64,000 nt of DNA, taken from contig NC_034012.1 in NCBI RefSeq assembly GCF_000346465.2, positions 20,981,567 through 21,045,566 of the forward strand, in the 5' to 3' direction. This DNA comes from Prunus persica (taxonomy: Eukaryota > Streptophyta > Magnoliopsida > Rosales > Rosaceae). The notes beneath the pieces were generated by a model. It made no database searches. It was given only the letters and a program-made list of their open reading frames with translations, and was not told the DNA's origin. Below are positions 1-13,700 of this stretch, piece by piece (the first letter of the stretch is position 1; every line of letters starts with the position of its first letter). A program made the position numbers and the translations under genes.

Positions 1-3000
1 CAAACCCGAATTGTCCGATTTCATGGACCAATTGATATCGGATTGAGTCCAAAACTTGGGGAACATCATAATGTTGTGGGAGGAGTCATTTTGCGAGTTT
101 TGAGTGAATAACAATGGCTAAAACCATGCATGACACGAACCACTACATTTCCGAACGAACTTCGTACGAACCTGAATTGTCCAATTTCTTGGACCAATCG
201 ATATCGGATTGAGCCCAAAACTTGGGGAACATCATAATATGGTGGGAGTAGTCATTTGGCGAGTTTTAAGCGAAATCCAATGGCTAAAATAATGCAATAC
301 ACCAACCATTCTATTTCAGAACGAACTTCTTACGAACCTGAATTGTCCGATTTCAGGGTCCAATCAGTATCGGATTGAGTTCAAAACTTGGGGAACATCA
401 TAATATTGTGGGAGGAGTCATTTGGTGGGTTTTGAGTGAAATCCAATCTCTAGAACTATACAATACACCAACCACTCCATCTGAGAACGAACTTCGTACG
501 AACCTGAATTGTCCAATTTAATGGACCTATTGATATCGGATTGGGTCCAAAACTTGGGGATCATCATAATGTTGTGGGAGGAGTCATTTTGTGATTTTTG
601 AGTGAATTCTAGTGGCTAAAACAATACGATACACCAACCACTCAATTTTAGAACGAACTTCGTACGAACCTGAATTGTCCGATTTCATGGTTCAATTGAT
701 ATCGGATTGAGTCCAAAACTTTGTGTACAACATAATATTGTGGGAGGAGTCATTTGGTGGGTTTTTAGTGAAATTCAACCTCTAGAACTATATAATACAC
801 CAACCACTCCATTTTAGAACGAACTTCGTACGATCCTGAATGGTCCAATTTCATGGACCAATTGATATCGGATTGAGTCCAAAACATGGAGATCATCATA
901 ATGTTGTGGGAGGAGTCATATGGTGGGTTTTGAGTGAAATCAAATCTCTGGAACTATACAATACACCAACCACTCTATTTCAAAACGAACATCATATGAA
1001 CCTGAATTGTCCAATTTCATAGACCAATCGATATCGGATTGAGTCGAAAACTTATGGAACATCATAATATGGTGGGAGGAGTCATTTGTTGAGTTTTGAG
1101 TGAAATCATATGCCTAAAACTGTGCAATACACCAACCACTCTATTTGATAACGAACATCGTACGAACCTGAAATTGGCCAATTTCCTGGACCAATCGATA
1201 TCGGATTGTATCCAAAACTTGGGGAACATCATAATGTAGTGGGAGGTGGGTTTTTAGTGAAATCCAATCTCTAGACTATGCAATACACCAACCACTCCAT
1301 TTTAGAACGAACTTCGTACGAACCTGAATTGTCTGATTTCATGGTCCAATCGATATCGGATTGAGTCCAAATCTTGGGGAACGTCATAATAGTGTGGGAG
1401 GAGTGATTTGGTGGGTTTTGAGTGAAACCCAACCTCTAGAACTATATAATACACCAACCACTCCATTTCAGAAGGAACTTCGTACGAACCTGAATTGTCC
1501 AATTTCATGGACCAATCGATATCGGATTGAGTCTGAAACTTGGGGAACATCATAATGTTCTAGGAGGAGTCATTTGGTGGGTTTTGAGCGAAACACAATG
1601 GCTAAAATAATGCAATACACAAACCACTCTATTTCAAAACAAACTTCGTACAAACCTGAATCGTTCGATTTCTGGGACCAACGATATCGGATTGATTCCA
1701 AAACTTGGTGAACGTCATAAAATTGTGGGAGGAGTCATTTGTTGGGTTTTGAGTGAAATCCAATCTCTAGAACTGTGCAATACACCAACAACTCCATTTC
1801 AGAACGAACTTCGTACGAACATGAATTATCCAATTTTATGGACCAATCGATATATGATTGAGTCCAAAACTTGTGGAACAACATAATATGGTGGGAGGAG
1901 TCATTTGGTGGGTTTTGAGTGAAATCCAAAAGCTAAAACTATGCAATACACCGACCACTCCATTTCATAACGAATTTCGTACGAACCTGAATTGTCCAAT
2001 TTCATGGACCAATTGATATCGGATTGAGTCCAGAACTTGAGGAACATCATAATATAGTGGGAGGAGTCATTTGGTGGGTTTTCAGTGAAATCCAATCTCT
2101 AGAACTACATAACACACCAACTACTCCATTTCAGAATGAACTTCGTACGAACAAGAATTTTCCAATTTCATGGACCAATCGATATCGGATTGAGTCCAAA
2201 ACTTAGGGAACATCATAATATGGTGGGAGGAGTCATTTGGTGAGTTTTGAGTGAAATCCAGAAGCTAAAACAATGCAATACACCAACCACTCCATTTCAT
2301 AATGAATTTCGTACGAACCTGAATTGTCCAATTTCGTGGAACAATCGATATCAGATTCAGTCCAAAAGTTAGGGAACATCATAATGTGGTGGGAGGAGTC
2401 ATTTCTTCAGTCGAGTGAAATCTAATGGCTAAAACTATGCAATACACCAACCACTCCATTTCAGAACGAACTTCGTACGAACCTGAATTGTCCAATTCCA
2501 AGGACCAATCGATATCGGATTGAGCCCAAAACTTCTGGGACATCATAATATGGTGGGAGGAGTCATTTGGTGAGTTTCGACTGAACTCCAATGGCGAAAA
2601 CTATGCATTACACCAAACACTCCATTTCATAACGAACTTCGTACGAACCTTAATTGTTCGATTTCATGAACCAATCGATGTCAGCTTTAGTCCAAAGTAA
2701 GGGGAACATCATAATGCGGTGGGAGGAGTCATTTGGTGGGTTTTCAGTGAAATCCAATCTCTAGAACTATGCAATACACTAACCACTCCATTTCAAAACA
2801 AACTTTGCACGAACCTGTATTATCCAATTTCATGGACCAGTTGATATCGGATTGAGTCCAAAACTTAGGGAACATCACAATGTGGTGGGAGGACTCATTT
2901 GGTGAGTTTTGAGTGAAATCCAATGGCCGAAACTATGCAATACACGAACTACTCCATTTCAAAACGAACGTCATATGAACCTGAATTGTCCGATTTCATG

Positions 3001-4123
3001 GACCAATCGATATCGGATTGAGTCCAAAACTTAGGGAACATCATAATATGGTAGGAGGAGTAATTGGCAAGTTTTGAGAGAAATCCAATCGCTAAAACAA
3101 TGCAATACACCAACCACTCCAGTTGAGAATGAACTTCGTATGAACCTGAATTGTCCGATTTCTTGGTTCAATCGATATCGGATTGAGCCCAAAACTTGGT
3201 CAACATCATAATATCGTGGGAGGAGTCATTTGTTGAGTTTTGAGTGAAATCCAATAGCTAAAACTATTCAATACACCAACCATCCATTTCAGAACGAAGT
3301 ATGTACGAACCTGAATTGTTCGATTTCAAGGACCAATCGATATCAGATTGAGTCCAAAACTTGGGGAACAACGTAATGTTGGGGGAGGAGTCATGTGGCG
3401 AGTTTTGAGTGAAATCCAATTTCCAAAACTATGCAATACACCAACCACTCGATTTCAAAACGAACTTCATACGAACCAGAATTGCTCGATTTCATGGTCC
3501 AATCGATTCGGATTGAATCCAAAACTTGGGGAACATCAAAATGCTGTGGGTGGAGTCATTTGGTGAGTTTTGTGTGAAATCCATTCTCTATAACTATACA
3601 ATACATCAACCACTCCTTTTCATAACGAACTTCGTACGAACCTGAATTGTCCGATTTCATGGACCAATCGATATCGGATTGAGTCCAAAACTTGGGGAAC
3701 ATCATAATATGGTGGGAGGAGTCATTTGGTGAGCTTTGAGTGAAAGCCAATGACTAAAACTATGCAATACACCAACCAGTACATTTCATAACAAACTTCG
3801 TGCGAACCTGAATTGTTCAATTTCATGGACCAATCGATATAGGATTGAGCCCAAAACTTAGGGAACATCATAATATGGTAGGAGGAGTCATTTCGTGAGT
3901 TTTAAGAAAAATGCACTGGCTAAAACTATGCAATACACCAACCACTCAATTTCAGAACGAACTTCGTACGAACTTGAATTGTTCGATTTCATGGACCAAT
4001 TGATATCGGATTGAGTCCAAAACTTGGGGATCATCATAATATTGTGGGAGGAGTCATTTGGTGATTTTTGAGTTAAATCCAGTCTCTAGAACTATAAAAT
4101 ACCCCAACCACTCCATTTCTGAA
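1..4123 (+). repeat. 166-bp satellite array, block 1 (orientation A)
   Basis: About 25 head-to-tail copies of a ~166-bp monomer. Landmarks recurring in each copy are TTCGTACGAACCTGAATT, CCAATCGATATCGGATTGAG, AAAACTTGGGGAACATCATA, GGGAGGAGTCATTTGG and CAATACACCAACCACTCC. Copies differ from each other by roughly 10-20% by eye. Orientation A is defined here as the strand reading GAACTTCGTACGAACCTG. No coding function: 166 is not a multiple of 3, so frames change with each monomer. The homogeneous tandem organisation over most of the window suggests a centromeric or pericentromeric satellite (inference). Confidence 0.97.
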
Positions 4124-5483
4124 TGATAACTCATATATTTATACATTTATACCATCCATTTCTAGTATATTTGTGATGCTTTTGAGTTAAACTTGTTGCG
4201 TTTTATCCTATTTTGTGTTAGTATGCAGTTGAATATATTTTAGGATCAAGTTGAAGGCAAAAGATGAAAACATGCCATTTTTGGAGCTGACCCATATTCA
4301 AACGTGGAAACAAGTTTCGTGACCTGTTTTGAAGTCCAAATAAAGAATCCAAGGCGAACCTGGCTTGTTTGAAGACTAAGAGCAGAATGGAAAAGAAATG
4401 GGGATTTCTAGCCTGATTTGGAGGTGCCAAATAAGGCAAAAACGTGCAAAATAAAGGCTGATTCTTTAGGATATCTTTGGAACATCTGGCAGCCTTGTTT
4501 ACCCCATAAAAACTTGCCTTTTAGCCACTTTTAAAACCCCTATTTATTTTGGACGAATTTCACAACCCTAGATCTGACTTCTTGGTTATTCTCTCCTCTC
4601 ATGCACACTAAAACCCTAGCCGTCCATATATTTCCACCATCAGGACTCAGCGCAAGAGGGGTTCTTGGAGAAGTTCAACATCAGAATTGGTTCAAGGGTT
4701 TCCTCTCATGAATTTATTTTCACTCATGTTGTTTATTTTTGTTTTAACCTCTGTGAACATGATGTGTAACTAAATTCATAGCTAGGGATTTCGATGTAGC
4801 CTTGCAACATTGATCCATGTTTCTAAGTTAAAGTATTCAATTCATCAATCTGCTTCTTGTTTCATTCACTGAATTTATTGTTCAATTTGTTTGTCAATTT
4901 TAATGTTTGATCACCATTAGGGTTGCCTACAGATTATCTGGACAAGGTTATAGTAAACTTCATGCTTAATCTTTGTAGACTTGTGAATGAATGAAGAGAA
5001 TGCTATGCAAACATCATGCCGTGTGTTCTCTTTGGTTCTTTAATGTTTTCTTGCATGCTAATGACTCTTAACTTGGAACCAAAGTTGAACATCCCAACTA
5101 GGTTGCAGATTAGGAGAATTTGATCAAAACCACACATCATATGGCTGATCATATATATGTGAAACGAACTCTGGAAACAGGTTGGTAGTTGAGTACGGTT
5201 TAATTTTATAAACATGGAATTAGTTTTGCAATGGTGAATTCGAAATCCCTAGTCTCATCCCTATTCTTCTACATCAATATATTATTCACTACTACATTCT
5301 TCTTGCATTTTAAGTTATTTTTCATTTACAACACAAAAACTACTTCCAAATTGTCACTTTCATTTTTATCTAGGGTTCTTTCAAAACTAGTAATTTATAG
5401 AGGTCCAATCGGTCCCTGTGGTTCGACACCCTTACTTGTACCATTATACTAACCATATATTGGCACTTGGAAGGAACACAACA
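4124..5483. mobile_element. Solo LTR inserted in the satellite, 1,360 bp
   Basis: A non-satellite block opens with TGATAACTCATATATTTATA and closes with GGAACACAACA, that is TG...CA. The 5 bases CTGAA occur directly on both sides (4119-4123 and 5484-5488), and removing the block plus one CTGAA restores an uninterrupted satellite monomer. No gag-pol reading frame, primer-binding site or polypurine tract is visible inside. This is what a solo LTR left by LTR-LTR recombination looks like. The segment GTCCCTGTGGTTCGACACC near its right end is typical of U5 ends of large plant Ty3/gypsy LTRs (recalled, not searched). The clade cannot be assigned. Confidence 0.85.
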
Positions 5484-8400
5484 CTGAACGAACTTCGTAC
5501 GAACCTGAATTGTTCGATTTCATGGACCAATCAATATCTGAGTGAGTCCAAAACTTGGGGGACATCATAATGTTGTGGGAGGAGTCATTTGGTGGGTTTT
5601 GAGTGAAATCCATTCTCTAGAACTATACAATACACCAACCACTCCATTTCATAACGAACTTGTACGAACCTGATTTGTCCGATATCATGTACCAATCGAT
5701 ATCAGATTCAGTCCAAAACTTGGGGAACATCATAATATTGTGGGAGGAGTCATTTGGTGGTTTTTGAGTTAAATCCATTCTCTAGAACTATAAAATACCC
5801 CAACCACTTCATTTCAGAATGAACTTCGTACGAACCTGAATTGTTCGATTTCATGGACCAATCGATATCGGATTGAGTCCAAAACTTGGGGAACAGCATA
5901 ATGTTGTGGGAGGAGTGATTTGGTGGGTTTTGAGTGAAATCCAATGTCTAGAACTATAGAATACCCCAACCACTCCATTTCAGAATGAACTTCGTACGAA
6001 CTTGAATTGTCCGATGTCATGGACCAATCGATGTCGGATTCAGTCCAAAAATTGGGGAATATCATAACATTGTGGGAGTAGGCATTTGGTGGGTTTTGAG
6101 TGAAATCCAATCCCTAGAACTATACAATACACCAACCACTCCATTTCAGAACGAACTTCGCACATACCTGAATTCTCCAATTTGATGGACGAATCAATAT
6201 TGGATTGAATCCAAAACTCGGAGAACATTGTAATATAGTGGGAGGAGTCATTTGGTGGGTTTCGATTTAAATCCAATCTCCAGAAGTATGCAATACAGCA
6301 ACCACTCCATTTTAGAACGAACTTCGTACGAACCTGAATTGTCCGATTTCATGGACCAATCAACATCGGATTGTGTCCAAAACTGGGTAACATCATAATA
6401 TGGTGAAAGGAGTCATTTGGTGAGTTTTGAGTGAAATCCAATCGCTCGAACTATGCAATACACCAACCACTCAATTTCATAACGAACTTCGTACGAACCT
6501 GAATTGTCCGATGTCATGGACCAATCATTATCGGATTGAGTCCAAAACCTGGGGAACATCGTAATATTGTGGGAGCAGTCATTTGGTGGGTTTTGAATGA
6601 AATTCAATCTCCAGAACTATGCAATACAGGAACCACTCCATTTCATAACGAACTTCGTACGAACCTGAATTGTCCGATTTCATGGACCAATCAATATCGG
6701 ATTGAGTCCAAAACTTGGGATACATCATAATATGGTGGGAGGAGTCATTTGGTGACTTTTTAGTGAAATGCAATGGCTAAAACTATGCAATACACCAACA
6801 ACTCCATTTCATCACGAACTTCGTATGAACCTGAATTGTCCAATTTCATGGACCAATCGATATCGGATTGAGTCCCAAACTTGGGGAACATCATAATATA
6901 GTGGACGGAGTGATATGGTGAGTTTTGAGCGAAATCCAATGTCTAAAACTATGCAATACACCAACTACTCCATTTTAGAACGAACTTCGTACGAACCTGA
7001 ATTGCCCGATTTCTTCGACCAATCGATATCGGATTGAGTCCAAAACTTGGGGAACATCATAATATAGTGGACGGAGTGATATCGTGAGTTTTGAGCGAAA
7101 TTCAATCTCCAGAACTATGCAATACAGGAACCACTCCATTTCATAACGAACTTCGTACGAACCTGAATTGTCCGATTTCATGGACCAATCGATATCGGAT
7201 TGAGTCCAAAACCAGGGGAACATCATAATATTGTGGGAGTAGTCATTTGGTGGGTTTTGAGTGAAATCCAATCCCTAGAACTATACAGTACACCAACCAC
7301 TCCATTTCAGAACGTACTTCGTACGTACCTGAATTGTCCAATTTCATGGACCAATTCATATCGGATTGAATCCAAAACTCGGAGAACACCGTAATTAGTG
7401 GGAGGAGTCATTTGGTAGGTTTTGAGTGAAATTCAATCTCCAGAACTATGCAATACAGGAACCACTCCATTTCATAACGAACTTCGTACGAACCTGAATT
7501 GTCCGATTTCATGGACCAATTGATATCGGATTGAGTCCAAAACTTGGGGAACATCATAATATAGTGGGAGGACTCCTTCGGTGAGTTTTAACTAAAATCC
7601 AATAGCAAAAACTATGAAATACACCAACCATGAATAGTCCAATTTCTTGGACCAATCGATATTGGATTGAGTCCAAAACTTGGGGAACACCAAAATATGG
7701 TGGGAGGAGTAATTTGGTGAGTTTTGAGCGAAATCCAATGGCTAAAACTGTGCAATACACCAACCACTCCATTTTATAACTAACTTCGTGCGAACCTAAA
7801 TTTTCCAATTTCATAGACCAATCGATATCGGATTGAGTCCAAAACCTGGGGAACATCACAATGTTGTGGGAGGAGTCATTTGGTGAGTTTGGAGTGAAAT
7901 CCAATTTCCAAAACTATGCAATACATCAACCACTCCATTTCAGAACGAGCTTCGTACGAACCTGAATTGTCCGATTTCATGGACCAATCGATATCGAATT
8001 GAGTCCAAAACTTGGGGAACATCATAATATGGTGGGAGGAGTCATTTTGTGAGTTTGAGAGAAATCCAATGTCCTAAAACTATGCAATACACCAACCACT
8101 CCATTTCAGAACAAACTTCGTACGAAGGTGAATTGTCCGATTTCAGGGACCTATCGATATCGGATTGAGTCCAAAACTTCGGGAACATCATAATATGGTG
8201 GGAGGAGTCATTTGGTGAGTTTGGAGTGAAATCCAATTTCCAAAACTATGCAATACACCAACCACTCCATTTCAGAACAAACTTCTTACGAACCTGAATT
8301 TTCCGATTTCATGGACCAATCGATATCGGATTGAGTCCAAAACTTGGGGAACATCATTATATGGTGGGAAGAGTCATTTGGTGAGTTTTGAGTGAAATCC

Positions 8401-10652
8401 AATGGCTAAAACTATGCAATACATCAACCACTCCATTTTATAACTAACTTCGTACGAACCTGAATTGTCCAATTTTGTGGACCAATCGATATCGGATTGG
8501 GTTCAAAACCTAGGGAACATCATAATATGGTGGGAGGAGTCATTTGGTGAGTTTTGAGCAAAATCCAATTGCCAAAACTATACAATACACCAACCATTCC
8601 ATTTTAGAATGAACTTCGTTCGAAACTGAATTGTCCAATTTCATGGACCAATTGACATCGATTGAGTCCAAAACTTGGGGAACATGATAATGTTGTGAGA
8701 GGAGTCATTTGGTGATTCTGGGTGAAATCCGATCCCTCGAACTATATAATACACCAACCACTCCATTTTAGAACGAACTTCATATGAACTTAAATTGTCC
8801 AACTTCATGGACCAATCGATATCGGATTGAGTGCAAAACTTGGGGAACATCGTAATGTTGGGGGAGGAGTCATTTTGTGAGTTTTGAGTGAAATCCAATC
8901 CCTAGAACTATACAATACACCAACCACTCCATTTCAGAATGAACTTCGAACGACACATAATTATCCAATTTCATGGACCAATCGATATCGAATTAAGTCT
9001 AAAACTTGGGGAACATCATAATATGGTGGGAGGAGCCATTTGGTGTGTTTTGAGTGAAATCCAATGGCTAAAACTATGCAATACACCAACCACTCCATTT
9101 TATAACAAACTTCGTACGAACCTGAATTGTCCAATTTCACGAACCAGTCGATATCGGATTGAGTCCAAAACATGGGGAACACCATAATATAGTGGGAGAA
9201 GTCATTTGGTGGGTTTTTAGCGAAATCCAATTGCCAAAACTATGAAATACACTAACCACTCCAATAGAGAACGAACATCGTACGAACATGAATAGTCCAC
9301 TTTCTTGGACCAATCGGTATTGGATTGAGCCCAAAACGTGGGGAACATCATAGTATGGTGGGAGGAGTCATATGGTGAGTTTTGAGCGAAATCCAATGGC
9401 TAAAACTATGCAATACACCAACCACTCTTTTTCATAACGAACTTTGAACGAACCTGAATTGAACAATTTCATGTTCCAATCGATGTCGGATTGAGTCCAA
9501 AACTTGGAGAACATCATAATACGGTGGGCGGTATCATTTTGTGGTTTTTGAGTAAAGTACAATCTCTAGAACTGGGCAATACGCCAACCACTCCATTTCA
9601 TAACGAACTTTGTACGAAACTGAATTATCCGATTTCAAGGACCAATCGATATCGGATTGAGTCCAAAACTTGGGGAACATCATCATATGGTGGGAGGATT
9701 CATTTGGAGAGTTATGAGTGAATTCCAATGGCTAAAACTATGCAATACACCGACCACTCCATTTCATCACGAACTTCGTACGAGCCTGAATTGTCCAATT
9801 TCATGGACCAATCGATATCGGACTGAGTCCAAAACTTGGGGAACATCATAATATGGTGGGAGGAGTCATTTGGTGGGTTTTGAGTGAAATCCAATCTGTA
9901 GAACTATGCAATACACCAACCACTCCATTTCAGAACGAACTTCGTACGAACCTGAATTGTCCGATTTCATGGACCAATCGATATCGGATTGAGTCCAAAA
10001 CTTGGGGAACATCATAATATGGTGGGAGGAGTCATTTGGTGACTTTTGAGTGAAATGCAATGGCTAAAACTATGCAATAGACCAACAACTCCATTTCATC
10101 ACGAACTTCGTATGAACCTGAATTGTCCAATTTCATGTTCCAATCGATGTCGGATTGAGTCCAAAACTCGGAGAACATCATAATACGGTGGGAGGTATCA
10201 TTTTGCGGTTTTTGAGTAAAGTACAATCTGTAGAACTGGGCAATACACCAACCACTCCATTTCATAACGAACTTTGTACGAACCTGAATTGTCCGATTCA
10301 AGGACCAATCGATATCGGATTGAGTCCAAAACTTGGGGAACATCATCATATGGTGGGAGGATTCATTTGGAGAGTTATGAGTGAATTCCAATATCTAAAA
10401 CTATGCAATACACCGACCACTCCATTTCATCACGAACTTCGTACGAGCCTGAATTGTCCAATTTCATGGACCAATCGATATCGGACTGAGTCCAAAACTT
10501 GGGGAACATCATAATATGGTGGGAGGAGTCATTTGGTGGGTTTTGAGTGAAATCCAATCTCTAGAACTATGCAATACACCAACCACTCCATTTCAGAACG
10601 AACTTCGTACGAACCTGAATTGTCCAATTTCATGGACCAATCGATATCGGAT
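5484..10652 (+). repeat. 166-bp satellite array, block 2 (orientation A)
   Basis: About 31 copies of the same monomer in the same orientation as block 1, running up to the 100-N gap. One copy near 7627 is short: the part with the TTCGTACGAA palindrome is missing between CACCAACCAT and GAATAGTCC. The last ~1.2 kb contains a local four-monomer duplication, listed separately. Confidence 0.97.
9466..10649 (+). repeat. Four-monomer duplication inside satellite block 2
   Basis: The stretch 9466-9985 recurs at 10130-10649, offset 664 bases (4 x 166). Both copies share private variants not seen in neighbouring monomers, such as TTCCAATCGATGTCGG, ACGGTGGG(A/C)GGTATC, GAACTGGGCAATAC and GGAGAGTTATGAGTGAATTCC. 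This indicates a recent segmental or higher-order duplication. The second copy ends against the assembly gap. Confidence 0.85.
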
Positions 10653-10752
10653 NNNNNNNNNNNNNNNNNNNNNNNNNNNNNNNNNNNNNNNNNNNNNNNN
10701 NNNNNNNNNNNNNNNNNNNNNNNNNNNNNNNNNNNNNNNNNNNNNNNNNNNN
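10653..10752. other. Assembly gap, exactly 100 N
   Basis: A run of exactly 100 N, the conventional size for a join of unknown length. Satellite orientation is A before it and reversed after it, so the gap sits on an orientation switch. Confidence 0.99.
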
Positions 10753-13700
10753 ATTGGACATTCAAGTTCGTACGAACTTCGTTATGAAATGGAGTGGTTG
10801 TTGTATTGCACAGTTTTAGCCATTGAATTTCACTAATAACTCACCAAATGACTCCTCCCACCATATTATGACGTTCCCCAAGTTTTGGACCCAATCCGAT
10901 ATCGATTGGTCCATGAAATCGGACAATTCTGGTTCGTACAAAGTTCGTTATGAAATGCAATGGTTGGTGTATTGCATAGTTTTAGCCACTGGATTTGACT
11001 CAAAACTGACCAAATGACTACTCCCCCCATATTATAATGTTCCCCAAGTTTTGGACTCAATTCAATATCCATTGGTTGATGAAATTGGACAATTCAAGTT
11101 CGTACGAACTTCGTTATGAAATGGAGTGGTTGATGTATTGCATAGTTTTAGCCTTTGGATTTCACTCAAAACTCACCAAATGACTCCTCCTACCATATTA
11201 TGATGGTCCCCAAGTTTTGGACTCAATCCAATATCCATTGTTCCCTGAAATTGGACAATTCATGTTCGTACGAAGTTCGTTATGAAATGTAGTGGTTGGT
11301 GCATTGCATCGTTCTAGATTTTGGATTTCACTCAAAACCCACCAAATGACTCTTCCCACTATATTATGTTGTTCCCGAAGTTTTGGACTCAATCCGATAT
11401 AGATTGGTCTATGAAATTGGACAATTCAGGTTCGTACGAAGTTCATTCTGAAATGGAGTGGTTGGTGTATTACATAGTTCTAAAGATTGGATTTCACTCA
11501 AAACCCACCAAATGACTCCTGACACTATATTACGAGTTTCCCCAAGTTTTGCACTCGATACGATATCGATTGGTTCACCAAATTGGACAATTTAGGATTG
11601 TACGAAGTTTGTAATAAATGGAGTAGTTGGTGTATTGCATAGTTTAATTCATTGGATTTCACTCAAAACTCACCAAATGACTCCTCCTACCATAATATGA
11701 AATTCCCCAAGTTTTGGACGCAATCCGATATCGATTGGTCCCTGAAATCAACAATTCAGGTTCGTACGAAGTTCGTTCTAAAATGGAATGGTTCATGTAT
11801 TTTATAGTTTTAGCCATTGGATTTCATTCAAAACTCATGAAATGACTCCTCCCACCATATTATGATGTTCCCCAAGTTTTGGACTTAATCCGATATCGAT
11901 TAGTCCATGAAATTGGACAATTCAGGTTCGTAAGAAGGTCGTTCTAAAATGGAGTGGTTGATGTTGTACACGGTTTTAGCTAATGGATTTCTTTCAAAAC
12001 TCACCAAATGAATCCTCCCACCATATATTATGATGTTCCCTAAGTTTTGGATTCAATCCGATATCGATCAGTCCATGAAATTTTACAATTCAGTTTCGCA
12101 CCAAGTTCGTTCTAAAATGAAGTGGTTGGTGTATTGCATAGTTCTAGAGATTGGATTTTACTCAAAACCCACCAAATGACTCCTCACACTATATTATGAT
12201 GTTCCCCAAGGTTTGGACTCAATCCGATATCGATTGGTCCATGAAATTTGACAATTCAGTTTCCCACGAAGTTTGTTTTGAAATGGAGTGGTTGGTGTAT
12301 TGCACAGTTCTAGAGATTCGATTTCACTCAAAACCCACCAAATGACTCCCCACACTATATTTTGATGTTCCCCAACTTTTGGACTCAATCCGATATCGAT
12401 TAGTCCATGAAATCAGACAATTCAGGTTTGTACTAAGTTTGTTCTGGAATGGAGTGGTTGGTGTATTGTATAGTTCTAGAGATTGGATTTCACTTGAACC
12501 CCACCAAATGACTCCTCCCACTATATCATGATGTTCCCCACGTTTTGGACTCAATCCAATATCGATTGGTCCATGAAATTGGACAATTCAGGTTCGTACG
12601 AAGTTCGTTCTTAAATGGAATGGTTGGTGCATTGCATAGTTCTAGAGATTGGATTTCACTCAAAAACCACCAAATGACTTCTCACACTATATTATGACGT
12701 TCCCTATGTTTCGGACTCAATCTGATATCGATTGGTCCATGAAATTGGACAATTCAGGTTCGAACGAAGTTCGTTCTAAAATGTAGTGGTTGGTGCATTG
12801 TATAGTTCTAGAGATTGGATTTCACTCAAACCCCACCAAATGACTCCTCCCTCTATATTATGATGTTTCCCAAGTTTTGGACTCAATTCGATATCGGTTG
12901 GTCCATGAAATCGGACAATTTTGGTTCGTACGAAGTTCGTTCTGACATGTTGTGGTTGGTGTATTGCATAGTTTTATCCATTGGATTTGACTCAAAACTC
13001 CCAAAATAACTCCTCCAACCATATTATGATGTTACCCAAGTTTTGGACTCAATCCGATATCGATCAGTCCATGAAATTGGACAATTCAGGTTCGTACAAA
13101 GTACATTCTGAAATGGAGTGGTTCATGTATTGCATAGTTTTAGCCATTGGATTTCTTTCAAAATTCATTAAATGACTCCTCCCACCATAATATGATGTTC
13201 CCCAAGTTTTGGACTCAATCCGATATCGATTAGTCCATGAAATTGGACAATTCAGGTTCGTACGAAGTTCGTTATGAAATGGAGTGGTTGATGTAGTGCA
13301 CAGTTTTAGCCAATGGATTTCTTTCAAAACTCACCAAATGAATCCTCCCACCATATATTATGAAGTTCCCCAAGTTTTGGACTCAATCCGATATCGATTA
13401 GTCCATGAAATTTTACAATTCAGTTTCGCACAAAGTTCGTTCTGAAATAGAGTGGTTGGTGTATTTCGTAGTTCTAGAGATTTGATTTCACTCAAAACCC
13501 ACCAAATGACTCCTCACACTATATTATGATGTTCCCCAACTTTTGGACTCAATCTGATATCGATTAGTCCATGAAATCGGACAATTCATGTTTGTACGAA
13601 GTTCGTTATGGAATTGAGTGGTTGGTGTATTGTATAGTTCTAGATATTAGATTTCACTTGAACCCCACCAAATGACTCCTCCCACTATATCATGATGTTC

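Noticed and set aside
4218..5452. Small frames inside the first solo LTR
   Set aside because: Short, on either strand, without recognisable domains; expected by chance in AT-rich LTR sequence.
840..10060. Dozens of 60-119 codon frames (MSPKLGEHHN..., MDFTQNPPND...) in the satellite
   Set aside because: They repeat with the 166-bp period on both strands, have no initiation context and come from the monomer sequence itself. Treated as by-products of the repeat.
10516..10836. Frames running through the 100-N gap
   Set aside because: The translated part is mostly unknown bases, and the two sides are satellite in opposite orientation.
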